A stretch of 64,000 nucleotides of DNA, taken from the NCBI RefSeq assembly GCF_002795245.1, contig NZ_PGVG01000010.1, forward strand, positions 62,001 to 126,000. Reading direction: 5' to 3'. Under the pieces are notes generated by a model. It was not told the origin of the DNA and ran no database searches. It saw only the letters and a list, made by a program, of their open reading frames with translations. The stretch is from Bradyrhizobium forestalis. GTDB taxonomy: Bacteria; Pseudomonadota; Alphaproteobacteria; Rhizobiales; Xanthobacteraceae. The translations under genes and the position numbers were made by a program. Each line of letters opens with the position of its first letter. The first letter of the stretch is position 1. Shown here one piece after another: positions 57,203-64,000 of this stretch.

Positions 57203-57288
57203 CGTCGGCTCCGAATCAAAGGGGCGATCCAAGGACGATGTATGCGGCAGATATGGTTAATGACTGTTAACTGACGGTCGTCCAACGA

Positions 57289-57392
57289 CTGTCATTCCGG
57301 GGCGGTCCGGCAGGACCGAACCCGGAATCCAGAGCTGATCGCACCATATCGAGGTTCCGGGTTCGGTGCTTCGCACCGTCCCGGAACGACGG
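57289..57392. repeat. Composite palindromic intergenic repeat, CCGGGTTCGGT hairpin type
   Basis: CTGTCATTCCGGGGCGGTCC, then GAACCCGGAATCCAGAG, faces GAGGTTCCGGGTTCGGTGC, then CGTCCCGGAACGACGG. The ends match the GTCAT..ATCCAG scaffold, but the arm hairpins differ from the GCTTGACC class. It lies between the metY 3' end and the exported-protein promoter. Confidence 0.82.
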
Positions 57393-57398
57393 TGGCGA

Positions 57399-58679
57399 TC
57401 AAGCCCCCAGCGCCTGCTCCAGATCGGCGATCAGGTCTTCCTTGTCCTCGATCCCGACCGAGAGCCGCACCACGTCGGGACCGGCGCCGGACTTCACCTT
57501 GGCGGCGTCGTCGAGCTGGCTGTGCGTGGTCGAGGCGGGGTGGATCACCAGCGAGCGGGTATCGCCGACATTGGCGAGGGGCGAGAACAGCTGCAGCTTC
57601 GACACCAGGCTGACGCCGGCGTCATAGCCGCCCTTCAGGCTGAAGGTGAACACTGCGCCCGCGCCCTTCGGCGCGTATTTGCGCGCGAGCTGGTTGTACT
57701 TGTCGCTCGGCAGCCCCGCATAGCTCACTGAAGCCACCGCCGGATGTCCCGCGAGGTATTCGGCAACGGCCTTGGCATTGTCGCAGTGCCTCTGCATGCG
57801 CAGCGGCAGCGTCTCGATGCCGGTCAGGATCATGAAGGCGTTGAATGGCGACAGTGCCGGGCCGAGATCGCGCAGGCCCAGCACGCGGCAAGCGATCGCG
57901 AAGGCGAAATTGCCAAAGGTCTCCTGCAGGCGGATGCCGTGATATTCGGGCCGCGGCTCCGACAGCATCGGATATTTGCCCCCCGTCGACCAGTCGAAGG
58001 TGCCGGCATCGACGATGATGCCGCCGAGCGAGTTGCCGTGGCCGCCCAGAAATTTCGTCAGCGAGTGCACGACGATGTCGGCGCCATGGTCGATCGGACG
58101 GATCAGATAGGGCGAGGCCAGCGTGTTGTCGACGATCAGCGGCACGCCCGCCTTGCGGGCGACCGTCGAGATCGCTTCGATGTCGGTGATGCTGCCGGCG
58201 GGGGTGGCGGTGGACTCGATGAAGATCGCCTTGGTCCGCGGCGTCACCGCGCGCTCGAAGCTCGAGATGTCATCGGGGTCGGCCCACACCACGTTCCAGC
58301 CAAAACTCTTGAACGCATGCGTGAACTGGTTGATCGAGCCGCCATAGAGCTTTCGTGCGGCGATGAACTCGTCGCCGGGCTGCAGCAATTGTTGCAGCAC
58401 CACGACCTGCGCGGCATGGCCGGAGGCCACAGCCAGCGCGGCGGTGCCGCCTTCGAGCGCGGCGACGCGCTCTTCCAGCACCGCATTGGTCGGGTTGCCG
58501 ATGCGGGTGTAGATGTTGCCGAATGCCTGCAGGCCGAACAGCGAGGCGGCGTGATCGGCGTCGTTGAAGACGAAAGAGGTCGTTTGATAAATCGGAGTCG
58601 CGCGCGCGCCGGTGGTTGGATCGGGCTGTGCACCGGCATGCACGGCGAGGGTTGAAAATCCCGGAAGGCGATCGCTCAT
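57399..58679 (-). CDS. metY: O-acetylhomoserine sulfhydrylase (MetY)
   Basis: A PLP enzyme that makes homocysteine from O-acetylhomoserine and sulfide, or methionine from methanethiol. The 426-residue protein has the N-terminal TLAVHAGAQPDPTTGARATPIYQTTSF, FGNIYTRIGNPTN, the PLP lysine in VVHSLTKFLGGHGNSLGG, and the terminal VRLSVGIEDKEDLIADLEQAL. The ATG at 58679 has AGGACG ahead. Placed before a CoA-binding protein gene on the same strand, a common rhizobial order. Confidence 0.93.
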   Translation of the reverse strand: MSDRLPGFSTLAVHAGAQPDPTTGARATPIYQTTSFVFNDADHAASLFGLQAFGNIYTRIGNPTNAVLEERVAALEGGTAALAVASGHAAQVVVLQQLLQPGDEFIAARKLYGGSINQFTHAFKSFGWNVVWADPDDISSFERAVTPRTKAIFIESTATPAGSITDIEAISTVARKAGVPLIVDNTLASPYLIRPIDHGADIVVHSLTKFLGGHGNSLGGIIVDAGTFDWSTGGKYPMLSEPRPEYHGIRLQETFGNFAFAIACRVLGLRDLGPALSPFNAFMILTGIETLPLRMQRHCDNAKAVAEYLAGHPAVASVSYAGLPSDKYNQLARKYAPKGAGAVFTFSLKGGYDAGVSLVSKLQLFSPLANVGDTRSLVIHPASTTHSQLDDAAKVKSGAGPDVVRLSVGIEDKEDLIADLEQALGA

Positions 58680-58817
58680 TGAGGCGTCCTGTTCTCGTGG
58701 TCTGAAATCGCGCGGCATGCTGATGGGCGGGGCGCGCGCCGTCAAGGCGCCGCATTACACCGGAACGATCTTGCTACGCATTGTCGCGTTCGCGAAACGA
58801 ATCCTTCGCGGATTGCG

Positions 58818-59402
58818 TCAGCCCTGCTCGGTCTTGTTCTTGGCGGCGCGATCCGATGCTGCGGTGTCGCCGCCACCGACGCTCATCCGATTGAGGGACA
58901 GCCGCATGCCCTGCGTCGGCACCGGCGCCCGCTTTGAACTGAGCGTGCGCGAGTTCACGCCCATCCAGGAGATTTCGGACGACAGGCGGCCATATTCGAT
59001 CTTGGGGCAGCGGTTCATCACCACCTTGATACCGACCGATTCCGCTTTCGCCGCCGCGGCATCATCGCGCGCGCCGAGCTGCATCCAGATCACCTTCGGC
59101 AGCGGATCGAGCGTGAGTGCCTCCTCGACGACGGGCATGATGTGGCTGGAATTGCGGAAGATGTCGATCATGTCGACGGGACGGCCGATGTCCGAGAGCG
59201 AAGCGACGAACGGCTTGCCGAGCAGCTCCTTGCCGACATGGCCGGGGTTGACCGGAATCATGTCGTAGCCGCGCTGCGCCAGATATTTGAACGCGAAATA
59301 GCTCGGTCGCACGTTGACCGGCGAGGCGCCGACCATCGCGATCGACTTCACGCTGTTGAGGATGCCGCGGATGTAGTTGTCGGGATAGGCGTCGTGGTTC
59401 AT
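58818..59402 (-). CDS. CoA-binding domain protein (YccU-like)
   Basis: A 194-residue Rossmann-fold protein of the CoA_binding_2 family. VKSIAMVGASPVNVRPSYFAFKYLAQRGYDMIPVNPGHVGKELLG holds the nucleotide-binding loop, then VDMIDIFRNSSHIMPVVEEAL and VIWMQLGARDDAAAAKAESVGIKVVMNRCPKIEYGRL. The C-terminal 50 residues are a family-poor tail rich in Ser and Ala. The role is unknown; it may bind CoA thioesters. It lies between metY and the enoyl-CoA hydratase-like gene. Confidence 0.88.
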   Translation of the reverse strand: MNHDAYPDNYIRGILNSVKSIAMVGASPVNVRPSYFAFKYLAQRGYDMIPVNPGHVGKELLGKPFVASLSDIGRPVDMIDIFRNSSHIMPVVEEALTLDPLPKVIWMQLGARDDAAAAKAESVGIKVVMNRCPKIEYGRLSSEISWMGVNSRTLSSKRAPVPTQGMRLSLNRMSVGGGDTAASDRAAKNKTEQG

Positions 59403-59412
59403 CTTTTTCTTT

Positions 59413-59522
59413 CTCTGACCCTCATGGTGAGGAGCGCGGCACGCGCGTCTCGAACCATGAAGCCGCAGTCGGGCCTCTATCCTTCGAGACGCCGCGTTCC
59501 GCGGCTCCTCAGAATGAGGAGT
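59413..59522. repeat. Palindromic intergenic repeat, CCCTCATGGTGAGGAGC type
   Basis: CCCTCATGGTGAGGAGC and CGCGTCTCGAACCATGA face CCTTCGAGACGCCGCG and GGCTCCTCAGAATGAGGA. The element fills the gap between the enoyl-CoA hydratase-like gene and the CoA-binding gene, which are on the same strand. Confidence 0.8.
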
Positions 59523-59525
59523 TGA

Positions 59526-60350
59526 CTATTCGTCCCGCCATGTCGGCGTGCGCTTCTCGATGAAGGCGCCGATACCTTCCTCGGCGTCGCGCGCCATCAT
59601 GTTCTCGGTCATGACCTCTGCCGCATAGCGATAGGCATCTGCAAGGCTCATCTCGGCCTGGCGATAGAACGCCTCCTTGCCGAGCTTGATGGTGTAGGCG
59701 GATTTCAACGCAACCTGTTGCGCCAATGCGATCGCAGCCTCGCGTTCGGTACCCGCGGCGACCACGCGATTGACGAGGCCGATCTCGCGGGCGCGTGCGG
59801 CTGGGATCGGCTCACCCGTCAGCAGCATCTCCATTGCCTGCTTGCGCGGGACGTTGCGTGACAGCGCCACCATCGGTGTCGAGCAGAACAGGCCGATGTC
59901 GACGCCGGGCGTGGCGAAGCTCGCCGCCTCCGAGGCGATCGCCAGATCGCAGCTTGCCACGAGCTGGCAGCCCGCCGCGGTGGCGATGCCTTGGACGGCA
60001 GCGACCACGGGCTTGGGCAGGCGCACAATCGCCTGCATCATGGCGCTGCACGCCGTCATGATCTGCGCAAAATAAGCCCGGCCGCGATCCGGATCGGTGC
60101 GGCGCGCGGTCAGTTCCTTCATGTCGTGGCCGGCGGAAAAAGCGGGGCCGTTGGCTGCGATGACGGCCGCACGGATGTGCTTGTCTTCCGCGATCGCGTT
60201 AAGGCTCGCATGCAGCTGTCCGATCATCGCCTCCGAAAGGCTGTTGCGCGCGGCCGGTCGGTTCAGCGTGAGCACGGCGACGCTGCCGACGATCTCGCGC
60301 AGCAGGATCTGTGGTTGCGGGGAGGGGGCGCGGGCGGCCTGGACGGTCAT
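59526..60350 (-). CDS. Enoyl-CoA hydratase/isomerase family protein (ECHDC3-like)
   Basis: A 274-residue crotonase-fold protein. AVLTLNRPAARNSLSEAM and IAANGPAFSAGHDMKEL are typical. At the positions of the two catalytic Glu of classical enoyl-CoA hydratase it has AAGCQLVASCDL (Gln) and VDIGLFCSTPMVAL (no Glu), as in the ECHDC3 subgroup, so the reaction is unlikely to be plain hydration. The ATG at 60350 is preferred. It is divergent from a thioesterase gene, which suggests a shared acyl-CoA theme. Confidence 0.87.
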   Translation of the reverse strand: MTVQAARAPSPQPQILLREIVGSVAVLTLNRPAARNSLSEAMIGQLHASLNAIAEDKHIRAAVIAANGPAFSAGHDMKELTARRTDPDRGRAYFAQIMTACSAMMQAIVRLPKPVVAAVQGIATAAGCQLVASCDLAIASEAASFATPGVDIGLFCSTPMVALSRNVPRKQAMEMLLTGEPIPAARAREIGLVNRVVAAGTEREAAIALAQQVALKSAYTIKLGKEAFYRQAEMSLADAYRYAAEVMTENMMARDAEEGIGAFIEKRTPTWRDE

Positions 60351-60436
60351 TGACGCGATTTCCGCTAAATGATTGCAATTGGATGACACCAATAACTTAA
60401 TGTAACAGGGCCAGCGAAGCGAGGGTGGGGAACGGC

Positions 60437-60865
60437 ATGGCGTTAGCGAAAATGAGCGTGGCGGAGCTCGAGCAGTTCCTCCGTGATGAATTTCCCCAGG
60501 CCTTCAGCGGTGACGACATCACGATCGAGAGCGCGGACGGCCAGACCAGCCTTTTGCGCCAGCGCTACAGCGAAAGGATGCTGCGGCCGGGCGGAACCGT
60601 GTCTGGCCCGACGCTGATGGCGCTCGCGGATTTCGCGATGTACGTGGTGCTGCTGTCCGCGATCGGGCCGATCGGGCTCGCGGTCACCACCAATCTCAAC
60701 ATCAACTTCCTGCGCAAGGGCCAGCCCGGGCAGGATGTGCTGGCCGAGGCCCGGCTGCTCAAGCTCGGCAAGCGCCTGGCAGTCGGGGAGGTGAACCTAT
60801 TGTCCGGCACGTCAGCCGACCCGATCGCCCATGTCACCTCGACCTATTCCATTCCAAATATTTGA
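60437..60865 (+). CDS. PaaI-type hotdog-fold thioesterase
   Basis: A 142-residue acyl-CoA thioesterase-like protein. LRPGGTVSGPTLMALADFAMYVVLLSAIG contains the hotdog helix with the Gly-Pro-rich turn and Asp. TTNLNINFLRKGQPGQDVLAEARLLKLGKRLAVGEVNL are the following strands. The ATG at 60437 follows GGTGGGGAACGGC; the GTG at 60425 is less suited. It is divergent from the crotonase-family gene over 86 bases. Confidence 0.88.
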   Translation: MALAKMSVAELEQFLRDEFPQAFSGDDITIESADGQTSLLRQRYSERMLRPGGTVSGPTLMALADFAMYVVLLSAIGPIGLAVTTNLNINFLRKGQPGQDVLAEARLLKLGKRLAVGEVNLLSGTSADPIAHVTSTYSIPNI

Positions 60866-60916
60866 GCTTTTCGCAGGTAATATAGCACCATATTTTTATG
60901 CCATTGATTTTATAGG

Positions 60917-60922
60917 TATAAT
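60917..60922 (+). promoter_or_regulatory. Candidate -10 element for rplM-rpsI
   Basis: A perfect TATAAT lies in the AT-rich gap (60866-60940), about 100 bases before rplM. No clear -35 is seen at 17-base spacing, so this is weak. Confidence 0.3.
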
Positions 60923-61024
60923 TTCCGTTCCGGGACATTGACCGTTGCGCCTCTCTTCTCTAGAAACCCGCGCAGTCCGGTGCGGTGTTCGCGCCGATGT
61001 CTCCCCGTCCACGGAAACTCTGAC

Positions 61025-61489
61025 ATGAAAACCTTTTCGGCAAAGCCGGCCGAGGTGACGAAGAAGTGGGTGCTGATCGACGCCAAGGGTCTGGTCGTCG
61101 GCCGTCTCGCCACCATCGTTGCCATGCGCCTGCGCGGCAAGCACCTCCCGACCTACACTCCGCACGTTGATTGCGGCGATAACGTCATCATCATCAACGC
61201 GCAGCATGCGGTCCTCACCGGTCGCAAGCGCGAGCAGAAGACCTACTACAAGCACACCGGTTACGTCGGCCACGTCAAGGAGCGCACCGCGCGCCAGATC
61301 CTCGAGGGCCGTCATCCCGAGCGCGTGCTCGAGAAGGCCGTCGAGCGCATGATCCCGCGTGGTCCGCTCGGTCGCGTGCAGATGGGCAACCTCCGTGTCT
61401 ACGGCGGCGCCGATCATCCGCACGAGGCGCAGCAGCCCGAGAAGATCGATATCGCCAAGTTGAACCGCAAGAACACGAGGGCCGCATAA
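61025..61489 (+). CDS. rplM: 50S ribosomal protein L13
   Basis: A 154-residue ribosomal protein: [49 protein letters not shown] and [28 protein letters not shown] are all typical. The ATG at 61025 gives the family N-terminus; the 29 residues upstream in frame are the untranslated leader. One base separates its stop from the rpsI start, and the pair is the standard L13-S9 operon. L13 can autoregulate through its leader in some bacteria; no such structure was identified here. Confidence 0.98.
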   Translation: MKTFSAKPAEVTKKWVLIDAKGLVVGRLATIVAMRLRGKHLPTYTPHVDCGDNVIIINAQHAVLTGRKREQKTYYKHTGYVGHVKERTARQILEGRHPERVLEKAVERMIPRGPLGRVQMGNLRVYGGADHPHEAQQPEKIDIAKLNRKNTRAA

Positions 61490-61490
61490 C

Positions 61491-61970
61491 ATGGCCGAAT
61501 CCATCCAGTCGCTCGACCAGCTCTCGCAGCTCAAGACGGCGGCGGCGCCCGAGGCGCCCAAGCACGAGAAGAAGGTCGACAAGTTCAACCGCGCCTATGC
61601 CACCGGCAAGCGCAAGGACGCGGTCGCCCGCGTGTGGATCAAGCCGGGCGCCGGCAAGGTCACCGTCAACGCGCGCGAGGTCGAGGTCTATTTCGCCCGT
61701 CCCGTGCTGCGCATGATGATCGAGCAGCCGTTCTCGGTGGCCCAGCGTTCGGGCCAGTACGACGTGATCTGCACCGTCGCCGGCGGCGGCCTGTCCGGCC
61801 AGGCCGGCGCGGTCCGTCACGGCATCTCCAAGGCGCTCACCTATTTCGAGCCGGAGCTGCGCTCCGTGCTCAAGAAGGGCGGCTTCCTCACCCGTGACTC
61901 CCGCGTGGTCGAGCGCAAGAAGTACGGCAAGGCCAAGGCCCGCCGGTCCTTCCAGTTCTCGAAGCGTTAA
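61491..61970 (+). CDS. rpsI: 30S ribosomal protein S9
   Basis: A 159-residue protein. The first 30 residues ([22 protein letters not shown]) are an alphaproteobacterial extension. The core [42 protein letters not shown] and the basic tail with terminal SKR that reaches the P site are intact. It is directly downstream of rplM, with a strong terminator after it. Confidence 0.98.
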   Translation: MAESIQSLDQLSQLKTAAAPEAPKHEKKVDKFNRAYATGKRKDAVARVWIKPGAGKVTVNAREVEVYFARPVLRMMIEQPFSVAQRSGQYDVICTVAGGGLSGQAGAVRHGISKALTYFEPELRSVLKKGGFLTRDSRVVERKKYGKAKARRSFQFSKR

Positions 61971-62015
61971 TCGCTTCTGTCGCATTCGCCGCGAAAGCGG
62001 CTTCAATGAGATGCA

Positions 62016-62047
62016 AAAGGGCGCTGATTTCAGCGCCCTTTTTGTTG
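62016..62047 (+). terminator. Rho-independent terminator of rplM-rpsI
   Basis: AAAGGGCGCTGA-TT-TCAGCGCCCTTTTT: about eleven pairs with a tight loop and a T run, 46 bases after the rpsI stop. Confidence 0.92.
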
Positions 62048-62199
62048 TTCGTTTGTATGCAAATTGATGGCGTGTTTCCCGAAAAATTGGGCTCGCGCGA
62101 AAACCTGAATGGAACCCGCGGGACATAGCGTCGCACATGGAAGGGCGCGCAAATCGGCTGGGCCGATCGCGTAACTGCTATGTTTTAGAGGGGGCCGAC

Positions 62200-63420
62200 A
62201 TGATGTCGCTCGATAGCATCACGCTCTATTTGGTCGCCACCATGGTTGCCGCACTGCTCGGCGCCATGATGGTGTTTTTCGGCAAGCAGGAGAACAGCCC
62301 GGCGCTGAAATGGTGGGGCACCGCCTATCTCCTCGGTGCCGCCTCCGTCGCGCTGTGGACCGCGGCGGGCGACAGGCTGGGCCCCCATCTTTACCTTGCG
62401 CTGAACGCCGTCGGTTTCGTCGCCTGCGGCATGGTGTGGAACGCGGCGCGCGTCTTTCATGGCCGCAAACCGAACTGGCCCGGCCTCGTGCTCGGCGCGC
62501 TCGCCTGGGTCACTGCTGCGACGCTGCTCGATCCCACCGCATCGATGCTGCGCATGCTCGTCGGTGCCGGCATCGTCTCGGTCTATGCGGCGCTGACCGC
62601 GAGCGAGCTCTGGACCGAACGGCGCAAGAGCCTGCAACGACGCTGGCCGGCCTTTGTGATGCCGGCGATGCATGGTTGCGTGCTGATGCTGCCGATTCTG
62701 ATCGGCAGTTTCCTGCGCCCGCATGATGCCGGCTTCTCGTCGAGCATCTGGGTCACCGTGTTCGCGGTCGAGCTCATACTCTATGCCGTCGGTACCGTGT
62801 TCGTGATCTTCATGCTGGTGTCGGAACGCACCGTCACCGCGCACCGGACCGCCGCGTCGACGGATCCTTTGACCGGCATGCTCAACCGGCGCGGCTTCTC
62901 GGAGGCCTGTGCGCGCGTGATCGAGCGCGAGGCCAAGGCCGGACGGCCGGTGACCGTGATGATCTTCGACATCGACCACTTCAAGTCGATCAACGACCGC
63001 TTCGGCCATCCCGCCGGCGACGAGATGCTGAAACTGTTCTCCACCGTCGTGGTCAGCAACTTGCGCATCTCCGACCTCTCGGGCCGCATCGGCGGTGAGG
63101 AATTCGCGGCGCTGTTGCCGTGTTCGTTGGAGGAGGGCGTGCTGGTCGCCGAGCGCGTGCGCGAGGCGTTCGAGACCTCCGGCGTCGTGGTCGATGAAGG
63201 TCCGGTCGACACCACCGTCAGCATCGGCGTCGCCGGCGGTCCGGCCGGTACCGAGCTCGAGGTGCTGCTGGCCTCGGCCGATACCGCGCTCTACCAGGCC
63301 AAGCGCGGCGGCCGTAACCGCGTCGAGGCGGCCGAGGAGCTGCCATTGTCGCTGGAGAACTGGCGCCGCCAAAGCGCGGCGCGAACCGGCGCATCGCAGG
63401 CGCGTCCGGCCACCGCCTGA
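62200..63420 (+). CDS. Membrane diguanylate cyclase (GGDEF)
   Basis: A 406-residue protein predicted to make cyclic di-GMP. About six membrane helices fill residues 5-215. The C-terminal GGDEF domain starts STDPLTGMLNRRGF and has FDIDHFKSINDRFGHPAGDE, the catalytic loop GGEEF, and the inhibitory I-site RISD exactly five residues before it, so product inhibition is expected. GAGGGGGCCGAC precedes ATGATG at 62200. An isolated gene between terminators; it may tie envelope or ribosome-linked growth cues to the polysaccharide locus, but this is speculation. Confidence 0.92.
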   Translation: MMSLDSITLYLVATMVAALLGAMMVFFGKQENSPALKWWGTAYLLGAASVALWTAAGDRLGPHLYLALNAVGFVACGMVWNAARVFHGRKPNWPGLVLGALAWVTAATLLDPTASMLRMLVGAGIVSVYAALTASELWTERRKSLQRRWPAFVMPAMHGCVLMLPILIGSFLRPHDAGFSSSIWVTVFAVELILYAVGTVFVIFMLVSERTVTAHRTAASTDPLTGMLNRRGFSEACARVIEREAKAGRPVTVMIFDIDHFKSINDRFGHPAGDEMLKLFSTVVVSNLRISDLSGRIGGEEFAALLPCSLEEGVLVAERVREAFETSGVVVDEGPVDTTVSIGVAGGPAGTELEVLLASADTALYQAKRGGRNRVEAAEELPLSLENWRRQSAARTGASQARPATA

Positions 63421-63476
63421 GCCGCGGGGCCTTGCGGTAATCTTCTGTTTACCATTCGATCCCATATCATTCCGAT

Positions 63477-63713
63477 ATGGAATCGATCCGTCGACAGAAT
63501 CCGCAAGCCACCCTGATGTCGCTCGAAGCCGCCGCGGCCTCGGCACGCGGCGGTTTCGCCTGTCTGTTCTCGACCGCGGATGAATACGAGACGGCGCTGA
63601 TCACCGAGCGCCGCGCGCAGGGCCGCTACACGCAGGGGCGCAGCTACTGGCCGCTCGCGCTGTTCGTCGGTTGTGCGCTGATCGTCGGGGGCACGGTCCT
63701 GCTGTTCGCCTGA
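63477..63713 (+). CDS. Small single-span membrane protein
   Basis: A 78-residue hypothetical protein with a soluble N-terminal half (SLEAAAASARGGFACLFSTADEYETALITERR) and a C-terminal membrane helix (YWPLALFVGCALIVGGTVLLFA). It lies 56 bases after the diguanylate cyclase on the same strand and just before a terminator, so it may share its transcript. I do not recognise the family. Confidence 0.7.
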   Translation: MESIRRQNPQATLMSLEAAAASARGGFACLFSTADEYETALITERRAQGRYTQGRSYWPLALFVGCALIVGGTVLLFA

Positions 63714-63738
63714 CAGGCCTGCATGTCCAGGCCGGGCA

Positions 63739-63765
63739 GGGCGCCGTTTCGGCGCCTTTTTCTTT
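63739..63765 (+). terminator. Rho-independent terminator after the small membrane protein
   Basis: GGCGCCG-TTT-CGGCGCC followed by TTTTTCTTT: seven perfect pairs with a three-base loop, 26 bases after the stop. Confidence 0.9.
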
Positions 63766-63813
63766 GTCGCTGTCTGCGGTAGACACGGCCATCAACAAAA
63801 GGGTGGAAAACCG

Positions 63814-64000
63814 ATGATCACCGAGATCGCGCAAATCGACGTCAAGCCGGGCAGCGAGAAGGACTTTGAGGCGGCCGTCGCCAAGGCCAAGGCAGCCTTC
63901 GGCCGCGCCAAGGGCTTTCACGGCTTCGAGCTGCACAAGTCGATCGAGAAGCCGCAGCGCTACCGGCTGATGGTGAAGTGGGCGACGCTGGAGAACCACA
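63814..64000 (+). CDS. Antibiotic biosynthesis monooxygenase (ABM) domain protein, 5' part
   Basis: Only the first 62 codons are present; the gene runs off the right edge. MITEIAQIDVKPGSEKDFEAAV, then GRAKGFHGFELHKSIEKPQRYRLMVKWATLENH, is the usual ferredoxin-like ABM fold, often a stand-alone heme- or quinone-related monooxygenase of about 100 residues. AGGGTGGAAAA precedes the ATG. Confidence 0.8.
   Translation, partial: MITEIAQIDVKPGSEKDFEAAVAKAKAAFGRAKGFHGFELHKSIEKPQRYRLMVKWATLENH

Overview
The window is high-GC alphaproteobacterial chromosome and looks like Bradyrhizobium or a very close relative. The grounds are the porin_2-type porin, an LdtR-type MarR regulator, GcrA, the Mg-type HemB, the gene orders nrdR-ribD-ribE-ribH-nusB-thiL and yceD-plsX-fabH-ihfA-merR-tRNA-Pro, a Mur-type box before mntH, and many composite palindromic intergenic repeats. 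No transposase, CRISPR array, rRNA or plasmid origin was seen. About 62 protein genes and one tRNA can be supported.

Layout. 0.1-5.2 kb: Mn transporter mntH behind a Mur-like box, the N-end-rule transferase bpt, an RDD membrane protein, hemB and a DUF6163 membrane protein. 5.7-10.7 kb: an LdtR-like regulator, then an AraC regulator divergent from an 852-residue autotransporter with 15 NSG-centred repeats, followed by two small helical ORFans. 11.0-19.2 kb: housekeeping block glyA, nrdR, ribD, ribE, ribH, nusB, thiL and the K+-independent H+-pyrophosphatase hppA. 19.4-24.4 kb: accessory cluster of an AraC regulator, a Baeyer-Villiger monooxygenase, a MetX-like alpha/beta hydrolase and a FIST sensor protein. 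24.6-31.1 kb: an orphan Tat-exported Bug-type binding protein, bamE, a CBP3-type bc1 chaperone, yceD, plsX, fabH, ihfA, a MerR regulator and tRNA-Pro(GGG). 31.1-37.1 kb: a gene-poor stretch after the tRNA, a TetR/hydrolase pair, an SDR, an alpha/beta hydrolase that has lost its triad, and a MarR regulator. 37.5-40.1 kb: porin, candidate sRNA, gcrA and a ribbon-helix-helix-like small protein. 40.3-46.1 kb: acetamidase/formamidase, YdcF, DUF169, an enoyl-reductase-like protein, and a MarR/FAD-monooxygenase divergent pair. 46.1-55.4 kb: exopolysaccharide locus (O-antigen-ligase-like protein, UndP-sugar transferase, GT4, Wzz/tyrosine-kinase-like chain-length protein, FemAB-like acyltransferase, NodB-fold protein). 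55.4-64 kb: DUF2842, heme A synthase, metY, a CoA-binding protein, an enoyl-CoA hydratase-like protein, a thioesterase, rplM-rpsI, a diguanylate cyclase, a small membrane protein and the start of an ABM-domain gene cut by the window edge.

Three signals stand out. First, thirteen dispersed repeats share a modular scaffold: a GTCAT-type end, an exchangeable hairpin, ATCCAG, a spacer, CTGGAT, a second hairpin and ATGAC. One seems to supply the start codon of a gene. Second, three enzymes keep their fold signatures but have lost their catalytic residues: the hydrolase at 35.5-36.6 kb, the kinase domain at 50.5-52.8 kb and the NodB-fold protein at 54.4-55.4 kb; the last two lie in the polysaccharide locus. 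Third, several clean palindromes sit in divergent or regulator-linked intergenic regions (20.37, 32.37, 35.28, 37.19 and 45.56 kb), and an orphan terminator at 39.27-39.30 kb suggests a small RNA.

Start codons were often moved inward from the longest open frame, using Shine-Dalgarno spacing, family N-termini or signal-peptide position. Product names come from remembered family features, not from searches.
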